The notes under the pieces were generated by a model, which had not been told where the DNA came from, ran no database searches, and was given only the letters and a program-made list of their open reading frames with translations. From Saccharospirillum mangrovi (lineage in GTDB: Bacteria; Pseudomonadota; Gammaproteobacteria; Pseudomonadales; Natronospirillaceae), in NCBI RefSeq assembly GCF_003367315.1, contig NZ_CP031415.1, positions 3,622,912 to 3,686,911 of the forward strand: a stretch of DNA of 64,000 nucleotides. The letters are read 5' to 3'. This document shows, piece after piece, positions 1-7,742 of the stretch (its first letter is position 1; every line of letters begins with the position of its first letter). The translations under genes and the position numbers were made by a program.

Positions 1-2
1 AA

Positions 3-662
3 GCGCAGCAAGCCATTTGGGAAGTGCGGCGCGAAGGCGAGTCGCATTGGCTGCGGCTGACTATCCTGCCGTTAACCTTGGTCGACCGCCCCCAGGCACT
101 GGTGATTTTTAAAGACATCAGCGCCGAAAAACGATTAGAAGCCGACCTGCAAGCGCAACAAGCCGCACTCGACGACGCCCGCGTTCGCGACCCACTCACC
201 GGCCTGCACAACCGTCGCTTTATTCTGGAACATCTCGATCACCTGAACGCCCAGGCCAAGCGCTATGGCAACACCTTTTCACTGGCGCTGATCGATCTTG
301 ATCACTTTAAAAGTGTGAACGATACCTACGGCCATCAAGTGGCCGATCAGGTGTTGTGTTCGCTGGCTAATTTGATTCGTGACGACTTGCGGGAGGCCGA
401 CGTAACGGCGCGCTATGGCGAAGAGGAGTTTCTGGTGGTGCTGCCGGAAACCGACATCGAAGCGGCGGTCAACGTCATCAACCGTTTGCGCCAACGTTTT
501 ACCGAAAGCCGCATTCCCGGCATCAAACGTTCGCTGACGTTGAGCGCCGGGGTGATGAGTTGGGAGCCGGGTTTGTCGCTGGAACAGTTGATGTTCAAAA
601 CCGACCAGCGCTTGTCGATGGCCAAGTACGCTGGTCGTAATCAGGTGTGCGGCGAAATTTAA
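3..662 (+). CDS. Diguanylate cyclase (GGDEF), 5' end cut by window
   Basis: The reading frame is open to the left edge, so only the C-terminal part is present. A short stretch resembling the end of a PAS sensor domain and a coiled linker precede a full GGDEF domain, which makes cyclic di-GMP from two GTP. The active-site loop reads GEEEF (a functional variant of GGDEF), and an RxxD inhibitory site (READ) lies five residues before it, so product feedback inhibition is expected. The conserved DPLTGLHNRR and DLDHFKSVND motifs are intact. It converges with the next gene and the stop codons overlap. What the sensor part detects cannot be told from this fragment. Confidence 0.9.
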   Translation, partial: AQQAIWEVRREGESHWLRLTILPLTLVDRPQALVIFKDISAEKRLEADLQAQQAALDDARVRDPLTGLHNRRFILEHLDHLNAQAKRYGNTFSLALIDLDHFKSVNDTYGHQVADQVLCSLANLIRDDLREADVTARYGEEEFLVVLPETDIEAAVNVINRLRQRFTESRIPGIKRSLTLSAGVMSWEPGLSLEQLMFKTDQRLSMAKYAGRNQVCGEI

Positions 663-1570
663 CTGGCCGGTGCCGAGCCTTCGGCATCAACCTCGGTCAG
701 CGCTTTGAATTCCTGCAACGGTCGCAGTTCTTTGAACGATGCATCGGTACGCGCTTCGTCACGATAAGACGGCGCCAGACCGATGGCTTTTTCCAGATAT
801 TCCAACGCCACTTTGACGTCATTTTGCTGCGCATAGGCGCACGCCATCTGGTAATAGGCGTGGCCGTGTTCGGGGTCGATGTCCAGCGCCTGCTCACTCA
901 AGCTGATCGCCCACTGGGTTTCATCCAGATCCAGAGCGGCATCGGCTTTGTAGGTTAATGCTTCGGTATCGAACGGGCGCAGCGCCAGAATCTGATCGTA
1001 AACCTGAATTTTTCCCTGGGCGCTGGTTTCCTGACTGGCGCGTAACCACAACGAGTGAATTTCGTTGGTGCGCTCAATTTCCTCGCGGTTTTCTTCAATA
1101 ACCTGGGTTTTTTCCTTGAGGTTTTGTTCCAGCGCTTTGAGGCGTTTTTCGTACGACGACACCAACTTGGTTACTTCGCGGTCGGCGTAGGTGTGCGCCT
1201 TTTCTTTGATATCGCGAATGTTGGCGTAACCAACCACAACCAATAGCGATGTCACGCCGGCGATCAGATAAAAGAAGTAGGTAATGGTGTCGATCGAATA
1301 GGTCACCGACTGAGTCGCCAGTTCCAACTGTTTGGCGTTGAGTTTGTCGGAATATTCGACGCGGAAATTCATCATTTCCTGACGCAGTGACCGCACTTCA
1401 TCGAGCAGATAACGTTCAATAAAGGGGTTGTACATCGGCTCATCAAGGTTGTTGATGGCGTTGGCGACGTCGGCGTCGGTGGTGTTATTGGAAGTGTTGG
1501 GGTTGGTGGTCTGCTCACCCCAGGCCGGGGCGAGCATTAAAACCAGCATCAGCCCGATCAGGCTACGCAT
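659..1570 (-). CDS. Membrane-anchored TPR-repeat protein
   Basis: 303 residues. It has an N-terminal signal sequence ending near AWG, a predicted extracytoplasmic segment, one strong membrane span at about residues 93-115, a charged coiled coil (about 120-175) and two or more TPR-like repeats (about 195-280). TPR repeats normally bind partner proteins; the partner is unknown. The start codon overlaps the 3' end of the ectoine aspartokinase gene by 13 bp, so it is probably translated from the ectoine operon message. I do not recognise a named family, and no direct link to ectoine is visible beyond this overlap. Confidence 0.75.
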   Translation of the reverse strand: MRSLIGLMLVLMLAPAWGEQTTNPNTSNNTTDADVANAINNLDEPMYNPFIERYLLDEVRSLRQEMMNFRVEYSDKLNAKQLELATQSVTYSIDTITYFFYLIAGVTSLLVVVGYANIRDIKEKAHTYADREVTKLVSSYEKRLKALEQNLKEKTQVIEENREEIERTNEIHSLWLRASQETSAQGKIQVYDQILALRPFDTEALTYKADAALDLDETQWAISLSEQALDIDPEHGHAYYQMACAYAQQNDVKVALEYLEKAIGLAPSYRDEARTDASFKELRPLQEFKALTEVDAEGSAPAS

Positions 1571-2994
1571 TCGGCTTTATCCTGTTTGGCGGGTTCGATC
1601 AACGCGCCGTGCAGGGTTTGCAGCGCGACCTCGTATTGATCGTCTTCGACCACTACCCGGATGTCAACCTGACGCATGCCCTGGTGAATGGCGAGCACGC
1701 TGATGTCGTTGTCGGCCAGTGCATTGCTCAATCGCGCCAGAATACCGGGCACATTCATGTCGCTGCCGATGACTGAGACCATCGCCACTTTGCGGCTGGA
1801 AATGTCGGCACCTGGGTAGTAACGCTCCAGTCGTGTCTTGATGCGCTTGATCACTTTCAGGCCGGTATCGAGATAGAGCGTCACGGTGTTGGCGTTGTGC
1901 TCTTTCGCCAGCAGCGGCACGTTGAAATCCTGCACCAGTTTCTGGATTTCCAGAATGTGGTTCGGTTCGCCAACGATGTCCTGATCGAACACGTCGATGG
2001 CGAAGATGTGCGGCTTGCCGGCGACGATTTCCACGGTCGGTTTTTCGCTGCGGTAATCGTTGGTGATCAAGGTGCCGTCGTGGTCAGGCTCGTAAGTATT
2101 TTTCACTCGCAGCGCGATGCCTTTCTGGCGCAAACCTTTGGCCGCTTTCGGGTGAATCGCTTCCATGCCGATCAACGATAACTGGTCAGCCACGTCGTAA
2201 TTGGTGCGACCGATGGGCACTACTTTGTCGGCACCGACCACTTTCGGGTCGGCCGTCGAGAGGTGATATTCCTTGTGGATCACCGCTTCGCGCGCGTCCG
2301 TCAGTTCGGCAATTTTCGAGAAAGTGATTTCGGAATAGCCGCGATCGAAGGTTTTCATCAAGCCTTCTTTGCACTGGGTATAACCGGTGACGATCGGCAT
2401 TTCCTGGCTCAGATCGAATTTGCTGAAAATGCGATGGATTTTTTCGTCCATCAATTGGTTGTCGGGCTCGCGCCAGCCGGTCAAATCGACAAAGCGGGCG
2501 TTGATGCCTTCGGCCTGCAACAGCAAGGCGGTGTTGAACGCCGAATGCGCTTCGCCGACACCGGCGAGCATTTCACGCACCGTTGCCAGGTGCTCTTCAA
2601 TCTGAAAGTGGCCGTAGGAACAGACGCGCTGCAAATCGAGCAGACAGGAACGAATGCCTTCCATGCGCTCGGTAATGAATTGATCGGCCTGTTTGCGCGC
2701 GTGTGGCAATTCGAACAGTTTGGCGTTCATTTCGCGCATGGCTTTGGCGGCGTCGGTCAGGCGCTCGCTCCATTGCCAATCGGAATCGTTGTTGGCGAAC
2801 AGGGCGTAGACGCCCGGTTCTTTCGACTTTTTGTGTTCCAGCAATAAGTTGGTGATGCCGCCGTACGCCGACACCACAAAAATGCGTTGATACAGGTCTG
2901 CCGGGTCGCGTTGCACTTGAATGATGTTGTCGCGAACGGCGTTGTAATCGCTCATCGACGTGCCGCCGATTTTTTCGACCGTATGGTTCGCCAT
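1558..2994 (-). CDS. ask: Aspartate kinase, ectoine-specific (Ask_Ect)
   Basis: 478 residues. It phosphorylates L-aspartate, the first step toward aspartate semialdehyde, the precursor of diaminobutyrate and ectoine. The N-terminus carries the kinase motif VEKIGGTSM, and the C-terminal half has paired ACT domains (about 340-475). The sequence is of the Ask_Ect type that accompanies ectABC in proteobacteria and is typically less feedback-inhibited than LysC (family knowledge). The start is supported by a strong GGAGGT ribosome site 8 nt upstream. It follows ectC after about 215 bp containing a hairpin, and overlaps the TPR gene downstream. Confidence 0.95.
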   Translation of the reverse strand: MANHTVEKIGGTSMSDYNAVRDNIIQVQRDPADLYQRIFVVSAYGGITNLLLEHKKSKEPGVYALFANNDSDWQWSERLTDAAKAMREMNAKLFELPHARKQADQFITERMEGIRSCLLDLQRVCSYGHFQIEEHLATVREMLAGVGEAHSAFNTALLLQAEGINARFVDLTGWREPDNQLMDEKIHRIFSKFDLSQEMPIVTGYTQCKEGLMKTFDRGYSEITFSKIAELTDAREAVIHKEYHLSTADPKVVGADKVVPIGRTNYDVADQLSLIGMEAIHPKAAKGLRQKGIALRVKNTYEPDHDGTLITNDYRSEKPTVEIVAGKPHIFAIDVFDQDIVGEPNHILEIQKLVQDFNVPLLAKEHNANTVTLYLDTGLKVIKRIKTRLERYYPGADISSRKVAMVSVIGSDMNVPGILARLSNALADNDISVLAIHQGMRQVDIRVVVEDDQYEVALQTLHGALIEPAKQDKAECVA

Positions 2995-3176
2995 GGGGCC
3001 TTACCTCCTTCGGCTCCGCTGCTGTCTGTCGGTGGCGAACCGACGCAACAACGGGCCTGCTTTGAATCAAATTTGCGTATTCTGCCGCCGGGCCTGGGTT
3101 GAAAACCGGCTTCGGGCACTGGCTGCCATCAGCCAACGCTCGGAACCCTTCTCGATCTTGCCAAGCCACGGCACGA

Positions 3177-3198
3177 CGAAGGCCCTGCAGAGCCTTCG
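3177..3198 (-). other. Intercistronic hairpin between ectC and ask
   Basis: A perfect 7-bp stem (CGAAGGC at 3177-3183 with GCCTTCG at 3192-3198) surrounds a loop holding the palindrome CTGCAG, just after the ectC stop. No T-run follows on the minus strand, so it looks like an RNA stabilising or processing hairpin rather than an intrinsic terminator. The rest of the 2995-3210 gap holds no convincing gene. Confidence 0.4.
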
Positions 3199-3210
3199 CC
3201 GTCACTGCGG

Positions 3211-3609
3211 TTATTCGGCGACTTCGTCCGCTTCCAGCGGATAAGCGCCATCGGGGCCGTGCGTCTCTTTGCCGTTCAACGGCGGGTTGAATGCACAAGC
3301 CAGTTGCAGCTCGCTCCCGGCTTTCAGAATGTGGTCGTCGTGTTGGTCGAGAATATAGATGGTTCCCGGTTTGATGTCGTGCTCGATGCCAGTGGCTTTA
3401 TCGAGAATCGAGCCTTCGCCGGAGATGCAGTACACCGTCTCCAGGTGGTTCTTGTAGTGAATCGGTGTTTCGGTGCCGGCATAAATAGTGGTGATGTGGA
3501 ACGAAAAACCCATGCCGTCGTTTTTCAGCGACATGCGCACGCTGTTCCAGGTTTCGGCGTCTACGCGGCGTTCGGAATTGCGGCATTCTTCCAGGGTGCG
3601 AACAATCAT
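3211..3609 (-). CDS. ectC: L-ectoine synthase
   Basis: 132 residues, the usual length of EctC. It is a cupin-fold enzyme that closes N-gamma-acetyl-diaminobutyrate to ectoine in the last step of the pathway. Family-typical stretches are visible: the N-terminal MIVRTLEE, the region [20 protein letters not shown] with the metal-binding residues, and [10 protein letters not shown]. An AGGAGAG ribosome site lies just ahead of the start. Unusually, an intrinsic terminator sits between ectB and this gene, so its expression may be lower than, or uncoupled from, that of ectAB. Confidence 0.97.
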   Translation of the reverse strand: MIVRTLEECRNSERRVDAETWNSVRMSLKNDGMGFSFHITTIYAGTETPIHYKNHLETVYCISGEGSILDKATGIEHDIKPGTIYILDQHDDHILKAGSELQLACAFNPPLNGKETHGPDGAYPLEADEVAE

Positions 3610-3639
3610 TCGATGTCTCTCCTAACCAATAAATATTCT

Positions 3640-3665
3640 AAAAAAAGCCCGCCTTTTCAGGCGGG
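3640..3665 (-). terminator. Intrinsic terminator between ectB and ectC
   Basis: On the minus strand a perfect 7-bp stem (CCCGCCT/AGGCGGG, loop GAAA) is followed at once by seven T residues. This is a canonical Rho-independent terminator placed inside the ectABC order, about 30 bp after the ectB stop. No clear separate promoter for ectC is seen in the short remaining gap, so partial read-through (attenuation) is the likely effect. Confidence 0.85.
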
Positions 3666-3695
3666 ACCAGGCTCACACTGTGATGAAACCGCGAC

Positions 3696-4973
3696 TCAAC
3701 TGGCTTTGGCCTTCAATTCCGGCAATACCTTGGCAAAGGCGTTTTCCAGGATATCGAGGCCCTGCTTGAGGTCTTCAAGCGGAATGGTCAGCGGACACAG
3801 ACATTTAACGACTTCGCCGTAAGCGCCACTGGTTTCGATGATCAAGCCGTGGGCAAAGGCATCGCGGCAGATTTGTTCGGCGGTGTCGCCATCGGGCACT
3901 GCGACGCCGCGCATCATGCCGCGACCTTTCAGCGTTATCACGTCTTCACCGAAGCGTTTGATGATGTCGGTAAAGCGTTTCTCCACCAGCGCGGCGCGTT
4001 CGGCGATCTGCTGTTCAAAATCGCGATTCTGCCAATATTCTTCCAGCGCCACCCGGGCGGTGACGAACGCCAGGTTGTTGCCGCGGAAGGTGCCGTTGTG
4101 TTCGCCCGGCTTCCATTGGTCCAGTTCCGGACGCATCAGCGTGACCGCGAACGGCAGGCCATAACCACTCAGGGATTTCGACAGCGTTACCACATCCGGT
4201 TTGATGCCGGCCGGTTCAAAACTGAAGAAGGTGCCGGTGCGGCCGCAGCCAGCCTGGATGTCATCGACAATCAACAGCATGTCGTGTTTGCGGCAGACGC
4301 TTTCCAGCTCTTGCAGCCATTCCATACGCGCAGCATTCAAACCGCCTTCGCCCTGCACCGTTTCAACGATCACACCGGCCGGGGTTTCGACGCCGCTGCC
4401 GGGGTCGGTCAACAACTGGTCGAGCAGTTTCAGACCCATGAAGTCGTCGCCGTCGTCGCCATAGCCGTCGTAGGGAATGCGGGTGACATCGGTCAGCGCC
4501 ACGCCGGCACCACCGCGCTGGCCTTTGTTGCCGGTCGCGGCCTGAGCGCCGAGCGTGCAGCCGTGATAACCGTTGGTGAACGAAACAATGCCGCTGCGAC
4601 CCTTGGCTTTGCGGGCAATCTTCAGCGCCACTTCGACGGCGTTGGTGCCGGTCGGGCCGGTGAACTGGACTTTGTAATCCAATTCGCGCGGTTTGAGGAT
4701 GATGTCGTTAAACGCCTGCAAAAAGCGCTCTTTGGCGTCGGTGAACATATCCAGGCCGTGGGTAACGCCATCGGCCTGGATGTAATCGATCAACGGTTGC
4801 TTGAAGCGGTCGTTATTGTGGCCGTAATTCAGCGTGCCGGCCCCGGCCAGAAAATCGATGTACGACTGGCCTTCGCGGTTCACCAGACGGGCGTTCTTGG
4901 CCGTGGTGAATACGGTCGGAAAGCTGCGGCTGTAAGAGCGGACCTGAGATTCAAGTTGTTCGAAAATTTCCAT
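3696..4973 (-). CDS. ectB: Diaminobutyrate--2-oxoglutarate transaminase
   Basis: 425 residues. A class-III PLP aminotransferase that converts aspartate semialdehyde and glutamate to L-2,4-diaminobutyrate, the first committed ectoine step. The PLP-lysine motif TLSKSLSGYGLP (about residue 265) and the upstream DDIQAGCGRTG motif are intact; length matches EctB. A GGGGAG ribosome site precedes the start by about 8 nt. It lies 50 bp downstream of ectA. Confidence 0.97.
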   Translation of the reverse strand: MEIFEQLESQVRSYSRSFPTVFTTAKNARLVNREGQSYIDFLAGAGTLNYGHNNDRFKQPLIDYIQADGVTHGLDMFTDAKERFLQAFNDIILKPRELDYKVQFTGPTGTNAVEVALKIARKAKGRSGIVSFTNGYHGCTLGAQAATGNKGQRGGAGVALTDVTRIPYDGYGDDGDDFMGLKLLDQLLTDPGSGVETPAGVIVETVQGEGGLNAARMEWLQELESVCRKHDMLLIVDDIQAGCGRTGTFFSFEPAGIKPDVVTLSKSLSGYGLPFAVTLMRPELDQWKPGEHNGTFRGNNLAFVTARVALEEYWQNRDFEQQIAERAALVEKRFTDIIKRFGEDVITLKGRGMMRGVAVPDGDTAEQICRDAFAHGLIIETSGAYGEVVKCLCPLTIPLEDLKQGLDILENAFAKVLPELKAKAS

Positions 4974-5023
4974 GGTGGTGTCTCCCCTTGGAGTTGTAAC
5001 AAGTGATGGATGGCCTCGGCGCC

Positions 5024-5584
5024 TCAGCGGCGGATAGGGCCGATCCGGTACAATTCTTCGTTGTCGTGCTGGCCGCCGAAGTGGGTGTCTTTGTCGAACA
5101 ACACACTCACGTCCAGATCGGCTTCCCAGTCACGCGCCAGTGATTTAAATAATCGCTGCGATGGTTCGTTGTCCGGGGTAATGGTGGTTTCCAGAAAACG
5201 CACGCCTTGCAGCGTCGGACGGTCCATCAGCGACTGAACCATGCGTTTAGCCAGCCCCTGGCCCCGGGCCGCTTCGCCCACCACTACCTGCCACAGAAAG
5301 TAGGTGTCGGTTGCATCGGGCTTGAGATAGCCGGAAACAAAGCCGACCAGTTCGCCCTCCATTTCCGCCGCCACGGCGGTGTCGCCAAAGTGGCTGGCCT
5401 GCAACAGGTTGCAGTACAGCGAGTTGGTATCCAGCGGCGGGCTGCTGGCGACCAGGCGATGCACCGCCAGGCCGTCGTCAGAAACCGCAGGTCGCAATGT
5501 GATGTCCATGTTCAGCGTCAAACCTCGTATCCAAGCTGACCGTTCCATGCCGACAGTGGCTTGGGGGATTAGTTGATTCTTCAT
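5024..5584 (-). CDS. ectA: L-2,4-diaminobutyrate acetyltransferase
   Basis: 186 residues from the longest start. A GNAT-fold enzyme that acetylates diaminobutyrate using acetyl-CoA. The segments SSPPLDTNSLYCNLL and VVVGEAARGQGLAKRMV (acetyl-CoA pyrophosphate-binding loop) identify EctA. Two later in-frame ATGs exist (5548 and 5509); the last gives a 161-residue protein closer to typical EctA, but no good ribosome site precedes it, whereas 5584 has a weak GAAAGA site. First gene of the ectoine operon, divergent from ectR. Confidence 0.95.
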   Translation of the reverse strand: MKNQLIPQATVGMERSAWIRGLTLNMDITLRPAVSDDGLAVHRLVASSPPLDTNSLYCNLLQASHFGDTAVAAEMEGELVGFVSGYLKPDATDTYFLWQVVVGEAARGQGLAKRMVQSLMDRPTLQGVRFLETTITPDNEPSQRLFKSLARDWEADLDVSVLFDKDTHFGGQHDNEELYRIGPIRR

Positions 5585-5605
5585 CTAATCTTTCGTGTGC
5601 GAAGC

Positions 5606-5636
5606 ATTTTAGCACGATGCACGACAAAAAATGCAA
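5606..5636 (-). promoter_or_regulatory. Candidate ectA promoter
   Basis: On the minus strand a good -10 box (TAAAAT, positions 5611-5606, preceded by GC) lies about 22 bp ahead of the ectA start. The best -35 candidate is a weak TTGCAT (5636-5631) with a long 19-bp spacer. The C before the -10 would also suit a sigma-S promoter, plausible for osmotic induction. Prediction by eye only. Confidence 0.35.
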
Positions 5637-5711
5637 CCTTAAGCCGTCATTTAGGCCGTAAACTCCTTAGCACACTAAAATAAGTCTTGGATTTTCACGC
5701 GTTGAAAGACT

Positions 5712-5726
5712 AACCTAGCTTAGGTT
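5712..5726. promoter_or_regulatory. Inverted-repeat operator candidate for EctR
   Basis: A perfect inverted repeat AACCTA-GCT-TAGGTT lies in the ectA-ectR intergenic region. It sits just upstream of a TAAAAT -10-like box (5729-5734) on the ectR strand. Its size and symmetry fit a dimeric winged-helix MarR regulator such as EctR, and the position suggests autorepression and possibly control of ectABC. Confidence 0.5.
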
Positions 5727-5818
5727 TCTAAAATGTTTCATTAGAGGACGAACCTTTTAAGATGCGATACAATCTCGCGCTTATGGGGGACTGCACCCCA
5801 GTGGTAAAGGATCAGACA

Positions 5819-6307
5819 ATGAAACGAGTGGATGAAGTTCTGGTGTCGCTGCGACGTATTATTCGTGCCACCGATATTCATTCTAAGAAGTTGAGCAAGC
5901 ACAGCGGCCTGACTTCGCCGCAATTGCTGATCCTGATGGCCATCGACAAATTAGGCGACGTCACCATTGGCACCGTGGCCAAAGACGTAAACCTGTCTCA
6001 GGCGACTGTGACCACCATTCTCGACCGGCTGGAAAAGCGTGGTTTGGTGCAGCGCATACGCAGCGATGTCGACCGCCGTCGCGTCCACGCCAAGCTCACC
6101 GATGAAGGCTTGAAAATCGTCGAAGACGCGCCCAGCCCGCTGCAAGAAAGCTTTGTGGCGCGGTTTGATACGTTACCGGAATGGGAGCAGACGATGATTT
6201 TGTCGTCGTTGCAGAAGCTGGCCGAACTGATGCAGGCCACCGACATTGATGCGTCGCCGGTGCTGCACGTGGGCGACGTTACGCACAATTACAACGGCCA
6301 GAATTGA
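5819..6307 (+). CDS. ectR: MarR-family regulator of ectoine genes (EctR)
   Basis: 162 residues from the ATG at 5819, chosen because an AAAGGA ribosome site lies about 7 nt upstream; a longer in-frame start at 5762 lacks one. A winged helix-turn-helix core (LTSPQLLILMAI ... VNLSQATVTTILDRLEKRGLV) is followed by the wing with DVDRRRVHAKLT. It is encoded divergently from ectABC, the arrangement of EctR/EctR1 repressors described in methylotrophs and marine bacteria. A small hairpin (TGGGG 5784-5788 with CCCCA 5796-5800) lies in its leader. The signal that releases repression is not evident. Confidence 0.88.
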   Translation: MKRVDEVLVSLRRIIRATDIHSKKLSKHSGLTSPQLLILMAIDKLGDVTIGTVAKDVNLSQATVTTILDRLEKRGLVQRIRSDVDRRRVHAKLTDEGLKIVEDAPSPLQESFVARFDTLPEWEQTMILSSLQKLAELMQATDIDASPVLHVGDVTHNYNGQN

Positions 6308-6317
6308 GGCGGCCCGG

Positions 6318-6848
6318 CTAAGCGGCCGCCTTTGAAATCGAGTACAGCACGCCTTCCTCGCCATAATACCGATCCGTGGTTTCCACATAGTGCATGCCGA
6401 GCCGTTGCATCACGGCGGTCGAGGCGGCGTTGTTCGGATCGGCCACCGCCCAGATCGTATCCAGCCCTAACACTTCGAAACCATAAGTCAGCAACGCCTG
6501 GGCAGCTTCGGTCGCCAGACCCTGGCCCCAAAAAGGATTCGCCAGGTGCCAACCGATTTCGATCCGATCGGAAAAACGCCCGTCGCCATAAGGCATGGCT
6601 TTGAGCAACAGCAAGCCGACGTAATCTTCCTGATCGTGCAGACGTACGCTGAATGCGCCGGAACCGGGGGTGTGCGCCTGCCAGCGTTTGGCGCGTTCGA
6701 TGTAGAGTTCACGCAACTCGCTGAGCGCCGGCGGCACCGGCCAGGACAAAAACCGACGCACTTCGGCCGATTGATAAATGGCCTGATGCCCCGGCATGTC
6801 GGCTTCTGTGTATGGGGTGATTCGGCAACGTTCGGTTCGCAATTCCAT
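6318..6848 (-). CDS. GNAT acetyltransferase, RimJ/RimL type
   Basis: 176 residues. Acetyl-CoA-dependent N-acetyltransferase; the motif ANPFWGQGLATEAAQALLTYGFE (paraphrased: NPFWGQGLATEA near residue 105) is the acetyl-CoA loop, and the N-terminus starts with the family-typical ELRTERCRI. RimJ/RimL relatives modify ribosomal protein N-termini or small molecules; substrate cannot be assigned. It follows the membrane protein gene by 6 bp, so the two are probably cotranscribed. Confidence 0.85.
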   Translation of the reverse strand: MELRTERCRITPYTEADMPGHQAIYQSAEVRRFLSWPVPPALSELRELYIERAKRWQAHTPGSGAFSVRLHDQEDYVGLLLLKAMPYGDGRFSDRIEIGWHLANPFWGQGLATEAAQALLTYGFEVLGLDTIWAVADPNNAASTAVMQRLGMHYVETTDRYYGEEGVLYSISKAAA

Positions 6849-6854
6849 TCGTCA

Positions 6855-7508
6855 TTATTCCTCTGTTCGATGCGTCTTCAGCACCAGCAACAGCAGTGAT
6901 CCACGGGTAACGATACTGGCGCCGTTCAATAACAGCAGCGGCCAACTTTGCGTCAGCGGCATGGTGAGTGCAAAAGCGAGCGTTGAGGCATCTTTGGTTA
7001 AGGTGAACAGCAACATCCGGCGCGACAACACCCCGGCCGACTGCGCACGGTGCACCACACGAATTTGCTGAACCGTGCCTTGAACCAGCACCAAGGTCAT
7101 CAGCACGATCACACCATTGGCGACACTCAACAACGCCGGCAACGGGCGAACCGCCAGCACCACGAATCCCGCCAGCAGCAGAAACTCACCAACCATTAAA
7201 GCCGAAAGTGACAGCAACGAACGCCGCTCCCACCAGATCCAGAACAGAATATTCAGAATCAGCAACAAGGCGGCCAGCCGTGTCCAAACCAGATAATGGT
7301 TCAACACCGGCACCGCCAGACCGAACAGAAAGTTGCCGTAAAAGGCGACGTAGCTGGAGAAAAACTGGTTAACCGAGAGTCGGTCTGTGGCGGGGAAATG
7401 CCTGGCGCGACGACGCTGGCGAATCTTGTTCAGTTGAATCCACAGGCCGTACACCGTCAGCCCAAACAGCACCGAGCTGATGCTGCCCCACAGATGGTAA
7501 GCACTCAT
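6855..7508 (-). CDS. Polytopic inner-membrane protein, unknown function
   Basis: 217 residues with about six or seven hydrophobic spans and a basic cytoplasmic loop (RQRRRARHF near residue 31). I do not recognise the family; the overall size and repeated three-helix pattern could suit a PQ-loop/SWEET-like fold, but no diagnostic PQ motif is present. A GAGGTGGG ribosome site supports the start. It is followed closely by the acetyltransferase gene. Confidence 0.65.
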   Translation of the reverse strand: MSAYHLWGSISSVLFGLTVYGLWIQLNKIRQRRRARHFPATDRLSVNQFFSSYVAFYGNFLFGLAVPVLNHYLVWTRLAALLLILNILFWIWWERRSLLSLSALMVGEFLLLAGFVVLAVRPLPALLSVANGVIVLMTLVLVQGTVQQIRVVHRAQSAGVLSRRMLLFTLTKDASTLAFALTMPLTQSWPLLLLNGASIVTRGSLLLLVLKTHRTEE

Positions 7509-7614
7509 CCGCCCACCTCATTCTGGCCCCGCCCGCACTTTGCAAAGGGTAACCGGCTGTGGCTTTTTGTAAGATCGGCAGTCAAACGCAGCCTCTTGGT
7601 CTAAGGTGGTCAGC

Positions 7615-7718
7615 GAAGTTTGGCGCAACGCCGAACTTCACCTGTGCTGGGGGCGAACCCCCAAAGTGGGCGGCTGGGCTGGCTGCCGCCAGGCTTGACC
7701 TGGTGGCACCCGCCGCCC
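7615..7718. ncRNA. Strongly structured intergenic element, possible RNA
   Basis: Three consecutive hairpins fill this gene-free stretch. Hairpin 1: 11-bp stem, 7615-7625 with 7629-7639, one G-T wobble, 3-nt loop. Hairpin 2: TGGGGG-CGAA-CCCCCA, 7648-7663. Hairpin 3: nested, an outer GGGCGGC/GCCGCCC stem (7668-7674, 7712-7718), GGG/CCC (7676-7678, 7709-7711) and an inner 10-bp stem (7684-7693 with 7699-7708) with loop CTTGA. No T-run follows on either strand, so it is not a simple terminator. It may be a small RNA, an mRNA stability element or a palindromic repeat unit. Confidence 0.45.
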
Positions 7719-7742
7719 CGTTCACGGCATCAATTACAGTAA

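Noticed and set aside
3849..5006. Long open frame of 385 codons on the plus strand opposite ectB
   Set aside because: Lies entirely antisense to a well-conserved EctB; the product has no recognisable motif and its composition mirrors GC-rich codon usage on the other strand.
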